This document shows positions 1-8,899 of a stretch of 17,953 nucleotides of DNA, piece by piece. This DNA is from Triparma columacea (Eukaryota > Sar > Bolidophyceae > Parmales > Triparmaceae). How positions within the stretch are numbered: the first letter of the stretch is position 1; each line of letters starts with the position of its first letter. The stretch covers positions 5,057-23,009 of the forward strand of contig BRYA01000975.1 of the NCBI GenBank assembly GCA_030267965.1. The letters are read 5' to 3'. A program made the position numbers and the translations under genes. Under the pieces are notes generated by a model. It was not told where the DNA came from. It saw nothing but the letters and a program-made list of their open reading frames with translations, and did no database searches.

Positions 1-536
1 TACGTCAGAGGTCAATAGTACGTCAGTTGAAGTTGGTATTCTACCCCATCTACAGGAGCAGAGCGACTGTAACTTAGATGTTTTCTTTCTACTAAATACC
101 CTTGTTTACGCTTAATTCTGCTCTGTGATTTCTCCCTTTATCATTATTTTTCGTGACCACGGTGACATTCTTGTCAATACAAGTTTATATACATATATAT
201 ACTATTTTATGTATGTTAAGCTCAAAGGTATATTAACTTGTAAAATGGAATCAGTGATGAAAATTTGACTATATTTGTGACAATTTTTTGAATATTTATA
301 AGCCAATATTCAAGTCAAGCCTATTGATATGATATCAAATACAAAATTGGTTTTATCAAATCTATTTGAAACCTTTGAAAAAATATTTTCACTATTTATC
401 AAGATCAAATTTAAGATATATAAATATATAAATTTATGTTTCAATATGATAGAGTATAATATTTTACATTTTTAAAGTCTCAGTTAATCAATTTCATTTT
501 GCCGATTTTTGTCAATTTTCAATTTTCAATTTGCCA
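1..536. other. AT-rich gene-free stretch
   Basis: This part is made largely of A/T words (runs of ttt, aaa, tatata) and has no open frame of note on either strand. Composition changes abruptly at about 530, where GC-rich, protein-like sequence starts right after a pyrimidine-rich run and a ccag, which looks like a splice acceptor. It may be a long AT-rich intron or intergenic DNA of a gene lying off the left edge, or an AT-rich insertion. The word tacgtcag occurs twice in the first 30 bases. I see no tRNA, promoter or transposon ends in it. Confidence 0.6.
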
Positions 537-781
537 GCGATAAGAAGGGTCAATCCAAACCATCCCGCTCTTGAGGAGCGTTTCCGAGATTTCCTTGAAG
601 AAGAATCTGACGGCTGCAGGGTGCTCAAGGCTGCGCTTTTGGAGAACAGCGACTTAGAGAGAGCGTGAAAGCGGCATATATTTCAAATATTTCAGAGAAA
701 CAACGCGAGCAGGAGCGTGAGCTAGAGCGCTTCAGCCCAACGCACCCAGGGGAACTTGAGTTCATAATATACAAATCATGA
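537..781 (+). pseudogene. Broken terminal exon, unknown protein
   Basis: Two overlapping open frames read like one charged helical protein tail. Frame A (540-668) contains NPNHPALEERFRDFLEEE and stops at a TGA. Frame B (611-781) contains ISEKQREQERELERFSP and ends GELEFIIYKS. They overlap near 654-668 at a gagagagag run, so a small slip in that dinucleotide tract would split one frame into two. A splice-acceptor-like ccag lies at 533-536. Known: nothing, since I do not recognise the family. Inference: the remnant, or sequencing-error-split form, of the last exon of a plus-strand gene entering from the left and ending tail-to-tail with the ABCE1 gene. It could also be chance. Confidence 0.3.
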
Positions 782-828
782 TTTAAAAAAAAATTGCGCT
801 ACGAGTGTTTATATCTCTTTGCATAACC

Positions 829-3197
829 TTAGTCGTCCATATCCTCGTTGAAGAGGAAGTATTCGCCCCTTGCTTTCTGCTCCTTGTCCTTTTGGCTGTT
901 TTTTTTATTGATGCGAGGCCTGCAGTTGATGGGATCGCGTCTGAAGGTAACGTCGAGGTGTTTAAGGAAGAGGTTAAAGCCGTCGATGACTGAGCAGGGG
1001 CTCTTGGCGACGCAGGAGACCCCAGGTGTCCCTTCATAGACGATGACCTTGTCGGCCATCGACGTCGCCATGACGAAGTCATGCTCGATGACGAAGCACG
1101 TTCTTCCCAGGTGGTTTACGATCCACCGCTTCATGACCTTGGCAGCGATGACCCGCTGCTCGCAGTCGAGCCCCGCGCTAGGCTCGTCGATCAGGTAGAC
1201 GAACGCTGGCATGCCAAGGCAGAGGACGATGGACAAGCGCTGCATCTCCCCGCCAGACAAAGAACGGACTCGCAAGTCCACGAGCTGGTCCACATTGAGG
1301 GCCTTTATAACGAGGAGGCGGAAGAGCCTGTCGCATAGGGCCGAATTTATTTCTTGTTCTAATAGTTCCTGGACAGTACCCTCGAATTTCCTTATCTTGG
1401 GGTCAAGAATCTGCTGTTTGTACGCCACGCCGAGGCTCTTGAGGCTGGGTGGGGTTCCGTCGCCTCCCGCACCGTGGCTGCCAATAGCCTTCTCCTTGCC
1501 CCGCTGCTCCGCAGTTCGTCCGGCGAGGAGCTCCAGAAACGTGGTCTTGCCGCACCCGTTCTCTCCCATGAGGGCAATTACCTCCCCGGCCCTGAAGCTA
1601 CCGGGCTCGACTCTCAGGGTAAAGTTGCCGTATGACTTGGTCATTGCAGGGTATCGCAGCTCGCCTATCTGTGCGACCTTCTTGTCTTCGGAAGCCCCTT
1701 CCGTCTCCTCCCCCTCCACGCCGAGTTCGTTGCTCACGAAAAAGTCGGTCGTCGAGACCTTGAAAGTGAGCTCGTAGGAACGGAAGCGCATGTTCTCAGC
1801 AGGGAAATATCCCGCAAGATACTGATTTATTCCATTGCGAACTTGCGTCCGCGATGTAACGACGCCGTAAATACCGGGGTTGCCGTAGACGCACTGGATG
1901 TAGTCTGACATGTAGTCGAGGATGGCGAGGTCGTGCTCGACCACAATGACATATTTTTTGGAGCTCTCCTCGGCCCCGCCGGGCCAGCAGCTCTCCTCAC
2001 AAATGTCCCTGATCGCGTCCGTCGCGGCGAGGCGCTGTTTAACGTCGAGAAAGGAAGTGGGCTCGTCGAACATGTAAACGTCGGCTTCCTTCACGATTGT
2101 AGCGGCAATGGCAAAACGCTGGAGCTGCAAGGGCGGACAGAGTGGGTTGGATTTGGTTTAGGGAGCTTCGAGTTAGCGCGCGAAAACTGGCCGGGAAACG
2201 ACGCGCACGCCGCGGCGGCGGTGGCAGTCTGCGTTGCCCATCCACTCACCTCTCCACCCGAGAGCTGCTGAACCTCACGATCGAGGACGTGTTCCAGGTC
2301 TAGCTCTTGCACAACTCTATGCATGACCTTCCTCTCGTCCCGCGCAGCGATGAGGTCCCTGACGACTTGTCCTTTGAGCCGCCTTGCGAACGATGGGTCC
2401 AGCTGGGGCTTGATCGCCACCCTCAGCTTGTTCTCCAGGACCATCGTGAAATAATTCTGCAAATCGGACCCACGGTAGTACTTGACGACATCCGACCACG
2501 TTGCAAGTGGAGGTTCGAAACGTCCAAGGTTCGGTTTGACCCGACCAGAGAGAATGCTGAGCACCGTTGATTTCCCAATCCCATTTGTTCCCAACAAGCC
2601 GAGCACACTGCCGGGTCTGGGGGTAGGAAGACCATGAACCTTGAACGAATTTGGTCCATATCGATGGGTAGTGTCGCTAGTAAGACTATTAGGCAGGCGA
2701 ACTACCGAGACTGCACCTCCTGGACAGGCTTTAGCTCTGTTTAGGCACTGCAACATGGGGGGTGAGGATCGAGAGTTGTCAGGGGGAGGAATTTAGCCCT
2801 AGCAGGACACTGTTCGTTCCTCTATTTTCATCACCGGATATTTCAGTCAGAAGGAAGGCCACATTTTCACTTCCTATCACTTTTCACCTGTTCTTACCTG
2901 CGCACACGCCATCTCACTGATGACAACCAGCTTCTTGGTGTGTGAAATGCAATCTTTCCCACAGCCTCCGGAATATCTCTTGAGGTAGGCGAACGCCGCA
3001 GAGTTGGGTTTGCATTTATCCGGGTCTATTACGACGATTCTGCATGTTCGATTGGAGTGAAGGTTAGGGTTGACTTGACAGCCGGATTGTGCTTGGCCAT
3101 GGGACCATAATACCCCTCTAAATTGAGTCTATGACGGTTCGTAAACTCACCGTTTCTCCAAATCTTCATTCTTTGCTTTCCTATCGAATCCTGACAT
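829..3197 (-). CDS. ABCE1/RLI-like twin-ATPase with degenerate Fe-S domain
   Basis: Exons (minus strand): 3197-3151, 3039-2898, 2747-2250, 2124-829. The introns are GT-AG (111, 150 and 125 bp) and phases agree, giving 660 residues. ABCE1 splits and recycles ribosomes in the cytosol. NBD1: Walker A GTNGIGKST (about 116), signature LSGGELQRFA spanning the last intron, Walker B VYMFDEP (about 245), VVEHD. NBD2: GENGCGKTT (about 416), LSGGEMQRLS (about 518), VYLIDEPSAGLD, FVIEHD. The C-terminus has the family hallmark FRRDP..CRPRINK. The N-terminus keeps R-I-V-V-I-D-P-D-K-C-K-P, like the ABCE1 ferredoxin domain. However, only six cysteines remain (25, 42, 46, 61, 64, 71) of the eight usual ligands, and the third Cys of the CxxCxxCxxxCP motif is Arg. 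About 60 residues longer than the human protein, mostly from insertions. The ATPase motifs are intact, so it is probably an active paralogue rather than a pseudogene. Start chosen because exon 1 splices in frame to the conserved segment. Confidence 0.9.
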
Positions 3198-3316
3198 CGT
3201 TTATCCTAACCGAGAATGCCCAAAGTGAGGTGAAGTAGGCACACTTTTGGCACACAAGTCCACAAGAGGCCCACTTGCCATATATTTGGTAGCTCTCGTA
3301 CACAGCTTACGCCAAC
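3198..3316. promoter_or_regulatory. Divergent spacer left of ABCE1-like gene
   Basis: A gap of 119 bp separates the ABCE1-like start (3197, minus) from the start of the plus-strand ORF at 3317. If that ORF is real, this is a shared bidirectional promoter. I see no clear TATA box. Inferred from layout only. Confidence 0.3.
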
Positions 3317-4072
3317 ATGTGCCCTTCTTCGAGTTCCCAAGCTGCGGAGCTTTTTTATCCCTTCGAAATGGCTTTCCTGATCGACTTGCACGATGCTGAG
3401 GATGCTGAGTATGCTGAGGATGCTGCCTTGGTCGACCATCCCCCGTCTCAATTTAAGCAATCCCCTGGAGTTCGGCTCGACGAGGAAAGAGGGCTTCAAT
3501 TTCGGGGGTCCCAGCGCACAGATGCGTCGGCGGTCGAGCGCGACTTGGAGGTTATTGAGAATTTTTGTCTCTTTGACATTGCAGAAGACTGGTCGAGTGG
3601 AGCGATGTTGCACCCCTACCTTCAGAGGGATGCCGAGGTGGGCGACGGAGGCGGTGAGAGTGCTCACGATGTAGTGGATGTTCCGCAGACGCGGCGCGTG
3701 TCTTCCGATTCGGCGTTGCCTTCATCTTCCTCGTCATCGTCCCCCTTTGGCGTGTGCGTGTGTCCTTTCCTCAAAGAGCAGATGCAGAGGCAACTGATTT
3801 ACGACCGTCCGTTGAAAAGGGATGCCATTACAAATATGAGAAAAAGTGGCGCGCGGGATGTGAGGGGGGGGGTAGATGGACAAGAGGAAGATAAGAAGAA
3901 GGACGCTGAAAACAATACCACCCAAACGGCCAAGATGATAATGAGGCAGGGAATGGCGGCATTGCCGTCGACGACACATAGGGCAGACGTCAGGGCACAC
4001 GAGGATTGGCAGAGGTTGGCGACGTTGTGGGGCAGACAACGCCAAAACCATCGCCTGTTAAGGCTGCGATAA
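3317..4072 (+). CDS. Hypothetical protein, 251 residues
   Basis: A single uninterrupted frame with no recognised family. It has a short acidic repeat (Asp-Ala-Glu, encoded by a 9-bp tandem repeat around 3390-3424), a serine run (about residues 135-141), then a CVCPFLKEQ segment and a basic, Gln-rich C-terminus ending RQNHRLLRLR. No signal peptide and no membrane segment. It sits head-to-head with the ABCE1-like gene and 194 bp upstream of the light-harvesting gene. Against it: overlapping minus-strand frames (3206-3667 and 3734-4051) are also open, the composition is less biased than in neighbouring genes, and no intron or homology supports it. It could be a lineage-specific gene or chance. 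Confidence 0.35.
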   Translation: MCPSSSSQAAELFYPFEMAFLIDLHDAEDAEYAEDAALVDHPPSQFKQSPGVRLDEERGLQFRGSQRTDASAVERDLEVIENFCLFDIAEDWSSGAMLHPYLQRDAEVGDGGGESAHDVVDVPQTRRVSSDSALPSSSSSSSPFGVCVCPFLKEQMQRQLIYDRPLKRDAITNMRKSGARDVRGGVDGQEEDKKKDAENNTTQTAKMIMRQGMAALPSTTHRADVRAHEDWQRLATLWGRQRQNHRLLRLR

Positions 4073-4266
4073 AGTACCAAGAATTGGTCAAACTGACGCT
4101 CTGAATTTGCAAACCTAAAAACAAAGGTTCCCTCAAAAACGCCCGAATTATATTTTTGTGGTGTCCTCGTAGAAATAGGGGGCAGTCTTTTTATTAACTC
4201 TTCTTCATTATTCCGGAGGTCAGAAATAGGATTCCTCTTCGCCCACCATTTTCCTCATAAAAGAAC

Positions 4267-5387
4267 ATGAAACTGCTGCTTCTTATTCTCCTTAGTTCCG
4301 CGTCTGCTTTCTTTGTACCAAGTAGTTTTATCAGTGCTCCTTCCAGAACTCTTTTCTGCGAACCAACTGATGCCTCTAGCATTCAAGGTAAGCATGAACT
4401 ATCGAGACTTTTTTTCAAGTTGGGTGATTTAATGGAGAATGGAGCAGTGTTACTTGATATTTGTTCCCCTAGGGATATCCTGCTTTCTAATAGACCGTCA
4501 GGTATAATTAGCGCGCAATAATCCTCGACAGAAAATCACTTCAAGAGCACATGTCAAGCTTCAATGCTTGTGTGCCTGCTCTAACACAATTTTTCTCTCG
4601 TTTTCTCGTTACAGTTAGTACAGCAAATGGCAGTGTTAGTGTCGACAATCAAGGCACTAAGGCATTTGACGACCTCGTCGCTCTTGCTGAGGCTTCTAAC
4701 CCTGTCGTCAAATATTTCGACCCCATGTCCCTTGCCGAGTATGAGGGTGGCTTCTGGGAGGAGGGTCAGGAGGCCACAATTGGGTTCCTTCGTCACAGTG
4801 AGATCAAACATGGCAGGGTTGCCATGGCGGCTTTTGTAGGCTACCTTGTGCACGCTCAAGGCTGGACCTGGCCTTTCCCCATGAGGATGGATGGCACGCC
4901 TTGGCCCAAGCTCGAAGACGCAGGGTCGGTACCCGCCCTCTGGGATGCTCTTCCTCAAGCGAGCAAGTGGCAGATTGTTCTTGCTATCGGAGCGCTTGAG
5001 CTTTGGGACGAGTACCAATTCGATGGAGTTCCCGAGGACAAGGAGCCTCACTACATGCGGGGAGGTCAGCCTGGAAAATTTGCGAACAGGAAAGGATCCA
5101 TTTTCCCCTTCAATCTTTACGATCCTTTTGGATTTAACAAGGGTATGAGCGCCGAGAAGAGGGAAAACAGGCTCGTCATGGAGGTGAACAACGGCCGCCT
5201 TGCAATGATTGGAATCTTTGGCTTTCTTGCTGAGGGAGCAGTCCCCGGTTCCGTCCCGCTCCTCAAAGGCCTTATCCCTGCCTACAATGGAAACGTGATG
5301 ATTCCGTTCGAGGGCGACTTCCACTGGCTCACTCCGAACTACGATTCTGCGTCGGCGATGGCATCTTCAGTCACCGAGAGTCTCTAA
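4267..5387 (+). CDS. Light-harvesting chlorophyll a/c-type protein
   Basis: Exons 4267-4387 and 4615-5387. The 227-bp GT-AG intron splits a Val codon, giving 297 residues. The protein binds chlorophyll and carotenoid in the thylakoid antenna. The N-terminus is a signal peptide (MKLLLLILLSSASA) followed directly by FFVPSS, the ASA-F junction of complex red plastids, then a Ser-rich transit segment. Three membrane helices are visible: helix 1 with SEIKHGRVAMAAFVGY (about 97-121), helix 2 with WQIVLAIGALELWDE (about 157-173), helix 3 with MEVNNGRLAMIGIFGFLAE (about 229-248). The E..HGR and E.NNGR motifs supply the Glu-Arg pairs and chlorophyll ligands of the LHC family. YFDPMSLAEYEGG before helix 1 fits the FCP/Lhcr-type lead-in. 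The exact subclade (Lhcf, Lhcr, Lhcx) is not clear by eye. Converges on the aldolase gene 180 bp downstream. Confidence 0.93.
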
Positions 5388-5567
5388 GATTCTTGTGCAT
5401 TAGCAACGGAGGGCTTTGAAATTATGGCACGCTCGCACGAGGAAATGAACAGAAACAAAAAGTTAATTTATTTTTTGTTTGCAATCAAAAATACTTGCCT
5501 AAACATGAACGGCAATGTAATGGACAGAAAAGTATGAACTCCCGTCAAGAATTGCTTTGGGATCATC

Positions 5568-7096
5568 CTAATAAACGTAGTCCCTAACGTACAGACTCTC
5601 CTCGTCACTTGGCTGGCTTCCGGGAGCGTACTTGCCAAAGCTCGCCTCGCTGTTCGCCTGGGCGCGGGCGACAAGCTGCTTCTGGGCCTTCTCGACGTTC
5701 GCTTCCTTCCCCTCCCACATTTTCAAGCAGCTCGACTGCATAGCACGAGAAAAAGAGAACGTCATCGCCCAAGGTTGCGAGTGTCCTTTGATCTGGTTGA
5801 TCTCGTTCAAGTAGATGGACGCGTCCTCTTCAGAGATCCCCCCGGAGAGAAAGACGACTCCAGGCACTGCAGGGGGTACGCAGCGAGATAGCGTCGTGCA
5901 CGTCATCGCGGCAATCTCTCCGGGCTTGGCCTTGTTCACGGCGTCGACGCCCGAGACGGTCATGCTCGCCTTGAGGAGAGTGCCCTCAAGGAAAACGCCG
6001 TTCTCTTCGCACTTCTTGTAGACAAGGGAGATGAGGTTCTCCTGGACTCTGGCGGTTTCCTCAATGCTGTGGATTCCATCAATGAGTACCTCGGGCTCGA
6101 TGATGGGGACAAGGCCTGCCTCTTGGCAGATGCGAGCGTACCTCGCGAGGCCGTGGGCAGCTTCTTCGATGGCGAGATTGGTTGGAAGGTTGAGGGCAGT
6201 GTCGACCCTCACAGCGGTGCGCCACTTGGCAAACCTTGCTCCCTGCTTGTAGTAGTCAACACTGCGCTCATAGAGTCCGTCGAGGCCGGAGCACCAAGTC
6301 TCTTTAGGCCCCCCCCCCGTGAGGGCCTTGAGTCCCATGTCAACCTTGATCCCGGGCACGATGCCCTCCTGCCGATGAGCGAAGCGAGTCGCGAGAAGAT
6401 ACGATATGAGAGACAACGAGCCGAAGGTTGATAGCGCGGCCAACGAAGCGATTCGCTAGAGCTTATGATTCGTTGCTCGTCAGTCAAACCCTCACCGCGC
6501 TCCTCCTCCCCTCACCTGCTTCAGCTTGTCAACAAACGCAACTCCTTCGTTGGGGTCCTCCTGGAAAAGCGTCTCCTCGTAGAGGATGCACCCAGAAACG
6601 TACTTGTTTAGGTTTGGGGCCGTGAAGAGAAGGTTGCGCCACGTCGCCCTGTTCTTGAAAGAATTCTCCATCCCGATGGACTAGAGTGGAGAGGGCAGTG
6701 TTGATTATTATATGCGTTGAGGAGGGGAATATAAGCGTAGAATTAGTTACTACCAGAAAACCTACAATCAATGTCAAACAAAGAACAACAACCACTTTTC
6801 CCCGCCACTCTCACCTCGAGCCTTGACCCGACTGTTCCTGTGCTCTCGTCACAGGCGAGAAGACCGTATCCAGGCCTATTGTTTCGTTGCGAAGGGAAAA
6901 TGTTAGAGTGTTTGTGAGAGAGCAAGGGTTAATTGTCGAATTTGTAGAGATTAATTGGCCACATCACCCCTTACCTCACGAGATGCTTCGCATTTGTGCT
7001 TAGCTCTGCTTTAAACAACTCCAGAGTGCTCGGGGGGGTTGCAGAAAAGGAGAGAGCGCCAGGGATGGCAAGCATTAGGACGGAAAGAACTTTCAT
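5568..7096 (-). CDS. Class I fructose-bisphosphate aldolase, plastid-type leader
   Basis: Exons (minus): 7096-6975, 6875-6815, 6680-6516, 6368-5568. Introns are 99, 134 and 147 bp with consistent phases, giving 382 residues. It cleaves or condenses fructose-1,6-bisphosphate to and from the two triose phosphates through a lysine Schiff base. Visible family motifs: PGYGLLACDESTGTVG (about 42-57, substrate-binding Asp), ENSFKNRATWRNLLFT, FAKWR (Lys about 164), VPIIEPEVL (Glu about 207), LEGTLLK with the Schiff-base Lys at about 249, LSGGISEEDAS, and the C-terminal Tyr (YVRDYVY) typical of class I enzymes. The leader MKVLSVLMLAIPGALS followed by FSATPP looks like a signal peptide with Phe at +1, suggesting import into the complex plastid and a Calvin-cycle role. 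The third intron carries the gatgagcgaagcga word next to its acceptor. The gene diverges from the plastid-type gene at 7214. Confidence 0.95.
6369..6515 (-). repeat. Aldolase intron 3 with introner-type word
   Basis: gatgagcgaagcga (6374-6387) lies five bases from the acceptor on the minus strand. A weaker inverse with ttgctcgtc is at about 6474-6482. The position next to the splice site matches the other copies. Confidence 0.45.
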
Positions 7097-7213
7097 AATG
7101 ATGGCACGTGCTAGTTTGATTTTGCTTCGCTTAAGTAAATGCAAGAGCGTGTCAAAAACATGACAAGGACACGGGGGGGGCACACAATTTTTGTCATTTT
7201 TCTAAATTTCACA
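7097..7213. promoter_or_regulatory. Shared divergent promoter region
   Basis: 117 bp separate the aldolase start (minus) from the start of the plastid-type gene (plus). Both products carry plastid leaders, so joint control is plausible. A G run (gggggggg) lies at about 7171. No motif is assigned. Confidence 0.4.
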
Positions 7214-8095
7214 ATGATGTCCTTCGTTCAGCGCTTCCTCTGTCTCGTGGTGGTTTTTGCTACCTCAAGTGTCGCCTTGGGGTTCAATTTATTACCGAAG
7301 GGTAGAAGTTCAAGTTTTGGAAGGCTCCCTTCACGAGCACGCCGGACTCTAAATTTATTCTCCTCAGGTGCCTTCGACGGCCTTGGAGGAAGCTCCGGAC
7401 CCCTTAGTGATCCGGAGTCCTCCTGCCTCTGGGAAGCCATCCGAATCAGGCGGGACGAGTTCAGAATAAGGGCTGGGTTATTTGAGACAGAGAAGTGAGT
7501 AGCACGAACAGGGGGGGGGGGGAGGGATTAGGAGGGTAGGGGGGAGGGTACCGTTCAAACGAAGTCTCCTTCTTGATTGATCAATCCTCACCCCACATTG
7601 CGCCGCCGCCGTCCTGCAGCGTTCAGATCCCTGAGCTGTATCAGAGAATTGCCTGCGCCAGGGCAAGGGTCGAGCAAGAGAGAGCAATGGCCAAAAGCCT
7701 CCATGCGAGGAGGGCTCGATTCTTCAGCTACTCCGAGGCAAGAGAGTGGGTGAAGGCCCAGGGCCTCGCACTGTTGAACGGTGACGATTGGAAGGATTGG
7801 ATAGGTAAGAATGGGCGTGTGTAGGGGCGGGTGAGGAGCAGGAACTTTAAGCGCGGGTGAGGAGCAGGAACTTTAAGCGCTCGCTCCTCCTACCATTTGC
7901 TCCTTCTATCGCTCGTCTCTTACACCTCCTTCTCACGTCGTCTCGGTCGGGGCAGAGCTAGGTGAGAAGGCGTGCTCGCTGGTTCCCAGCAATCCGGAAA
8001 AAGTCTACAAGAAGCAGAAGACCTGGAGAGGATGGAACCACTTCCTCGGTGTCGATGTCAACGGGGATATGGACCAGGGCGACTATCAAGTTTAG
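7214..8095 (+). CDS. Plastid-type small protein with SYSEAR/PSNPEKVYK motif
   Basis: Exons 7214-7494, 7620-7804, 7956-8095. Both GT-AG introns (125 and 151 bp) keep the frame, giving 201 residues. The leader FVQRFLCLVVVFATSSVALG followed by FNLLPKGRSS is a signal peptide plus a basic, Ser-rich transit segment, so plastid import is predicted. The middle is helical and charged (ELYQRIACARARVEQERA). The C-terminal half reads FFSYSEAREWVKAQGL, GDDWKDW, then PSNPEKVYKK and TWRGWNHFLG. This order (S.EAR..V...GL, W..W, P..P..VY, W..W..FLG) matches a short repeat module found in many algal proteins and sometimes classed with phage-integrase SAM-like domains. That classification is from memory and needs a profile search. 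Function unknown. Start: two tandem ATGs at 7214 and 7217, either of which is possible. Intron 1 contains a run of 12 G and intron 2 a perfect 26-bp duplication. Confidence 0.8.
7827..7878. repeat. Perfect 26-bp tandem duplication in an intron
   Basis: Two exact adjacent copies (7827-7852 and 7853-7878) of a unit beginning gcgggtgaggagcagg and ending actttaagc lie in intron 2 of the plastid-type gene. No change between copies is visible, so the duplication is probably recent. Confidence 0.95.
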
Positions 8096-8525
8096 TGGTT
8101 TGTCAAACAAACATTACATTTGTAGGACGAGAATATCAACCAACAATTTTTGCAGGAAAGGTAACCAATTATATTTTTTCTAGTTCTTGGTGGAGTGTTG
8201 TACTCGTCAATAAGTGAAACCTTGCAGTTAGCAAACGCTTATCTTAAGTTACTTAACTCTCAGCTTCCATTCCCTACGATGAAACTTTCAGAAGGTGCAA
8301 GTTCGAGATTTTTGCAAGAGTTCGAACGTTCGAACAGCCCAAAACCTATGAGTAGATTCAGTCATAAACCCCGTCAATTTCATCTCCCCGTAAGTGTCAA
8401 AGCTCAAAATAATAACCGAAGACTCCCCATAACTTACTCACAAACAAATATATACCTTGGGTAAAGAATTGAGAATTTGTTTATCCCCAGCAAAGGGGAG
8501 TTGGAAGTGGGGAGGGGAGGGCTTC
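8096..8525. other. Intergenic, no supported gene
   Basis: This lies between the stop of the 7214 gene and the aminotransferase relic. An ATG-started frame of 61 codons begins at 8279 but shows no recognisable features. A perfect 16-bp palindrome gttcgaacgttcgaac sits at 8320-8335. Nothing else stands out. Confidence 0.5.
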
Positions 8526-8650
8526 CAACCCAGCCATGCTGATCCGTCCAGCGTCCCGTAGACGCTGAACTCGTCCCTCATCCTTTCCACCTGTTCCTTG
8601 CTCAACCCGCTGTACGCGAACATTCCGATCTGACTCGTTACGTGTGACCA
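8526..8650 (-). pseudogene. Aspartate aminotransferase exon relic
   Basis: On the minus strand, the frame starting at 8650 reads W-S-H-V-T-S then [20 protein letters not shown], continuing [10 protein letters not shown]. This is the conserved C-terminal region of class I aspartate aminotransferases (family pattern: H.T.QIGMF.(F/Y).GL...QV..L..E..IY.T.DGRIS.AG). Just after D-G the reading jumps frame and continues as R-I-S-M-A-G-L, so an indel of a few bases breaks the gene at about 8550. No clean acceptor AG precedes the homologous segment, and no other aminotransferase exon is nearby: the NRAMP stop lies only 250 bp upstream. Inference: a dispersed, decayed copy of one exon. A sequencing error could explain the shift but not the missing exons. 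Confidence 0.75.
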
Positions 8651-8899
8651 GAAGGACAGAGAAAGGACAAAATGGAAACAAAAGGAGAACACTTCCAACA
8701 GTGAGGAGTAACAGGGTATTAAACACACAGAGATGAGTAGCGGAAATTAAATGAACGGAAAGAGCATTTTCTTTGAAACGGTTTTCACAAACTTATGTTC
8801 CCCCAACACCACAACCCGAAGGTCGATAAGAGCCTAATAACATTTAAATCATGAGGACATCAAACGCACATTCTCCAAACCAAAACCACAGACACCTTC
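8651..8899. other. Spacer below NRAMP stop
   Basis: A moderately AT-rich spacer between the NRAMP stop codon and the aminotransferase relic. It probably includes the NRAMP 3' untranslated region. No frame or repeat is visible. Confidence 0.5.

Noticed and set aside
1211..1777. 188-codon plus-strand frame opposite the ABCE1-like gene
   Set aside because: It is antisense to a clear ATPase exon, and its Ser/Pro/Arg-rich content is a mirror of that coding sequence.
3206..3667. 153-codon minus-strand frame
   Set aside because: Competes with the longer plus-strand ORF, has no family features, and starts from the complement of a short 9-bp repeat region.
4581..5324. 247-codon minus-strand frame
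   Set aside because: Antisense to the light-harvesting exon. No recognisable motif.
8320..8335. 16-bp perfect palindrome gttcgaacgttcgaac
   Set aside because: Isolated, with no partner copy seen. A palindrome of nested ttcgaa words can arise by chance in this spacer.
8195..8464. 89-codon plus-strand frame
   Set aside because: It depends on a TTG start. The ATG-started part is 61 codons with no features.
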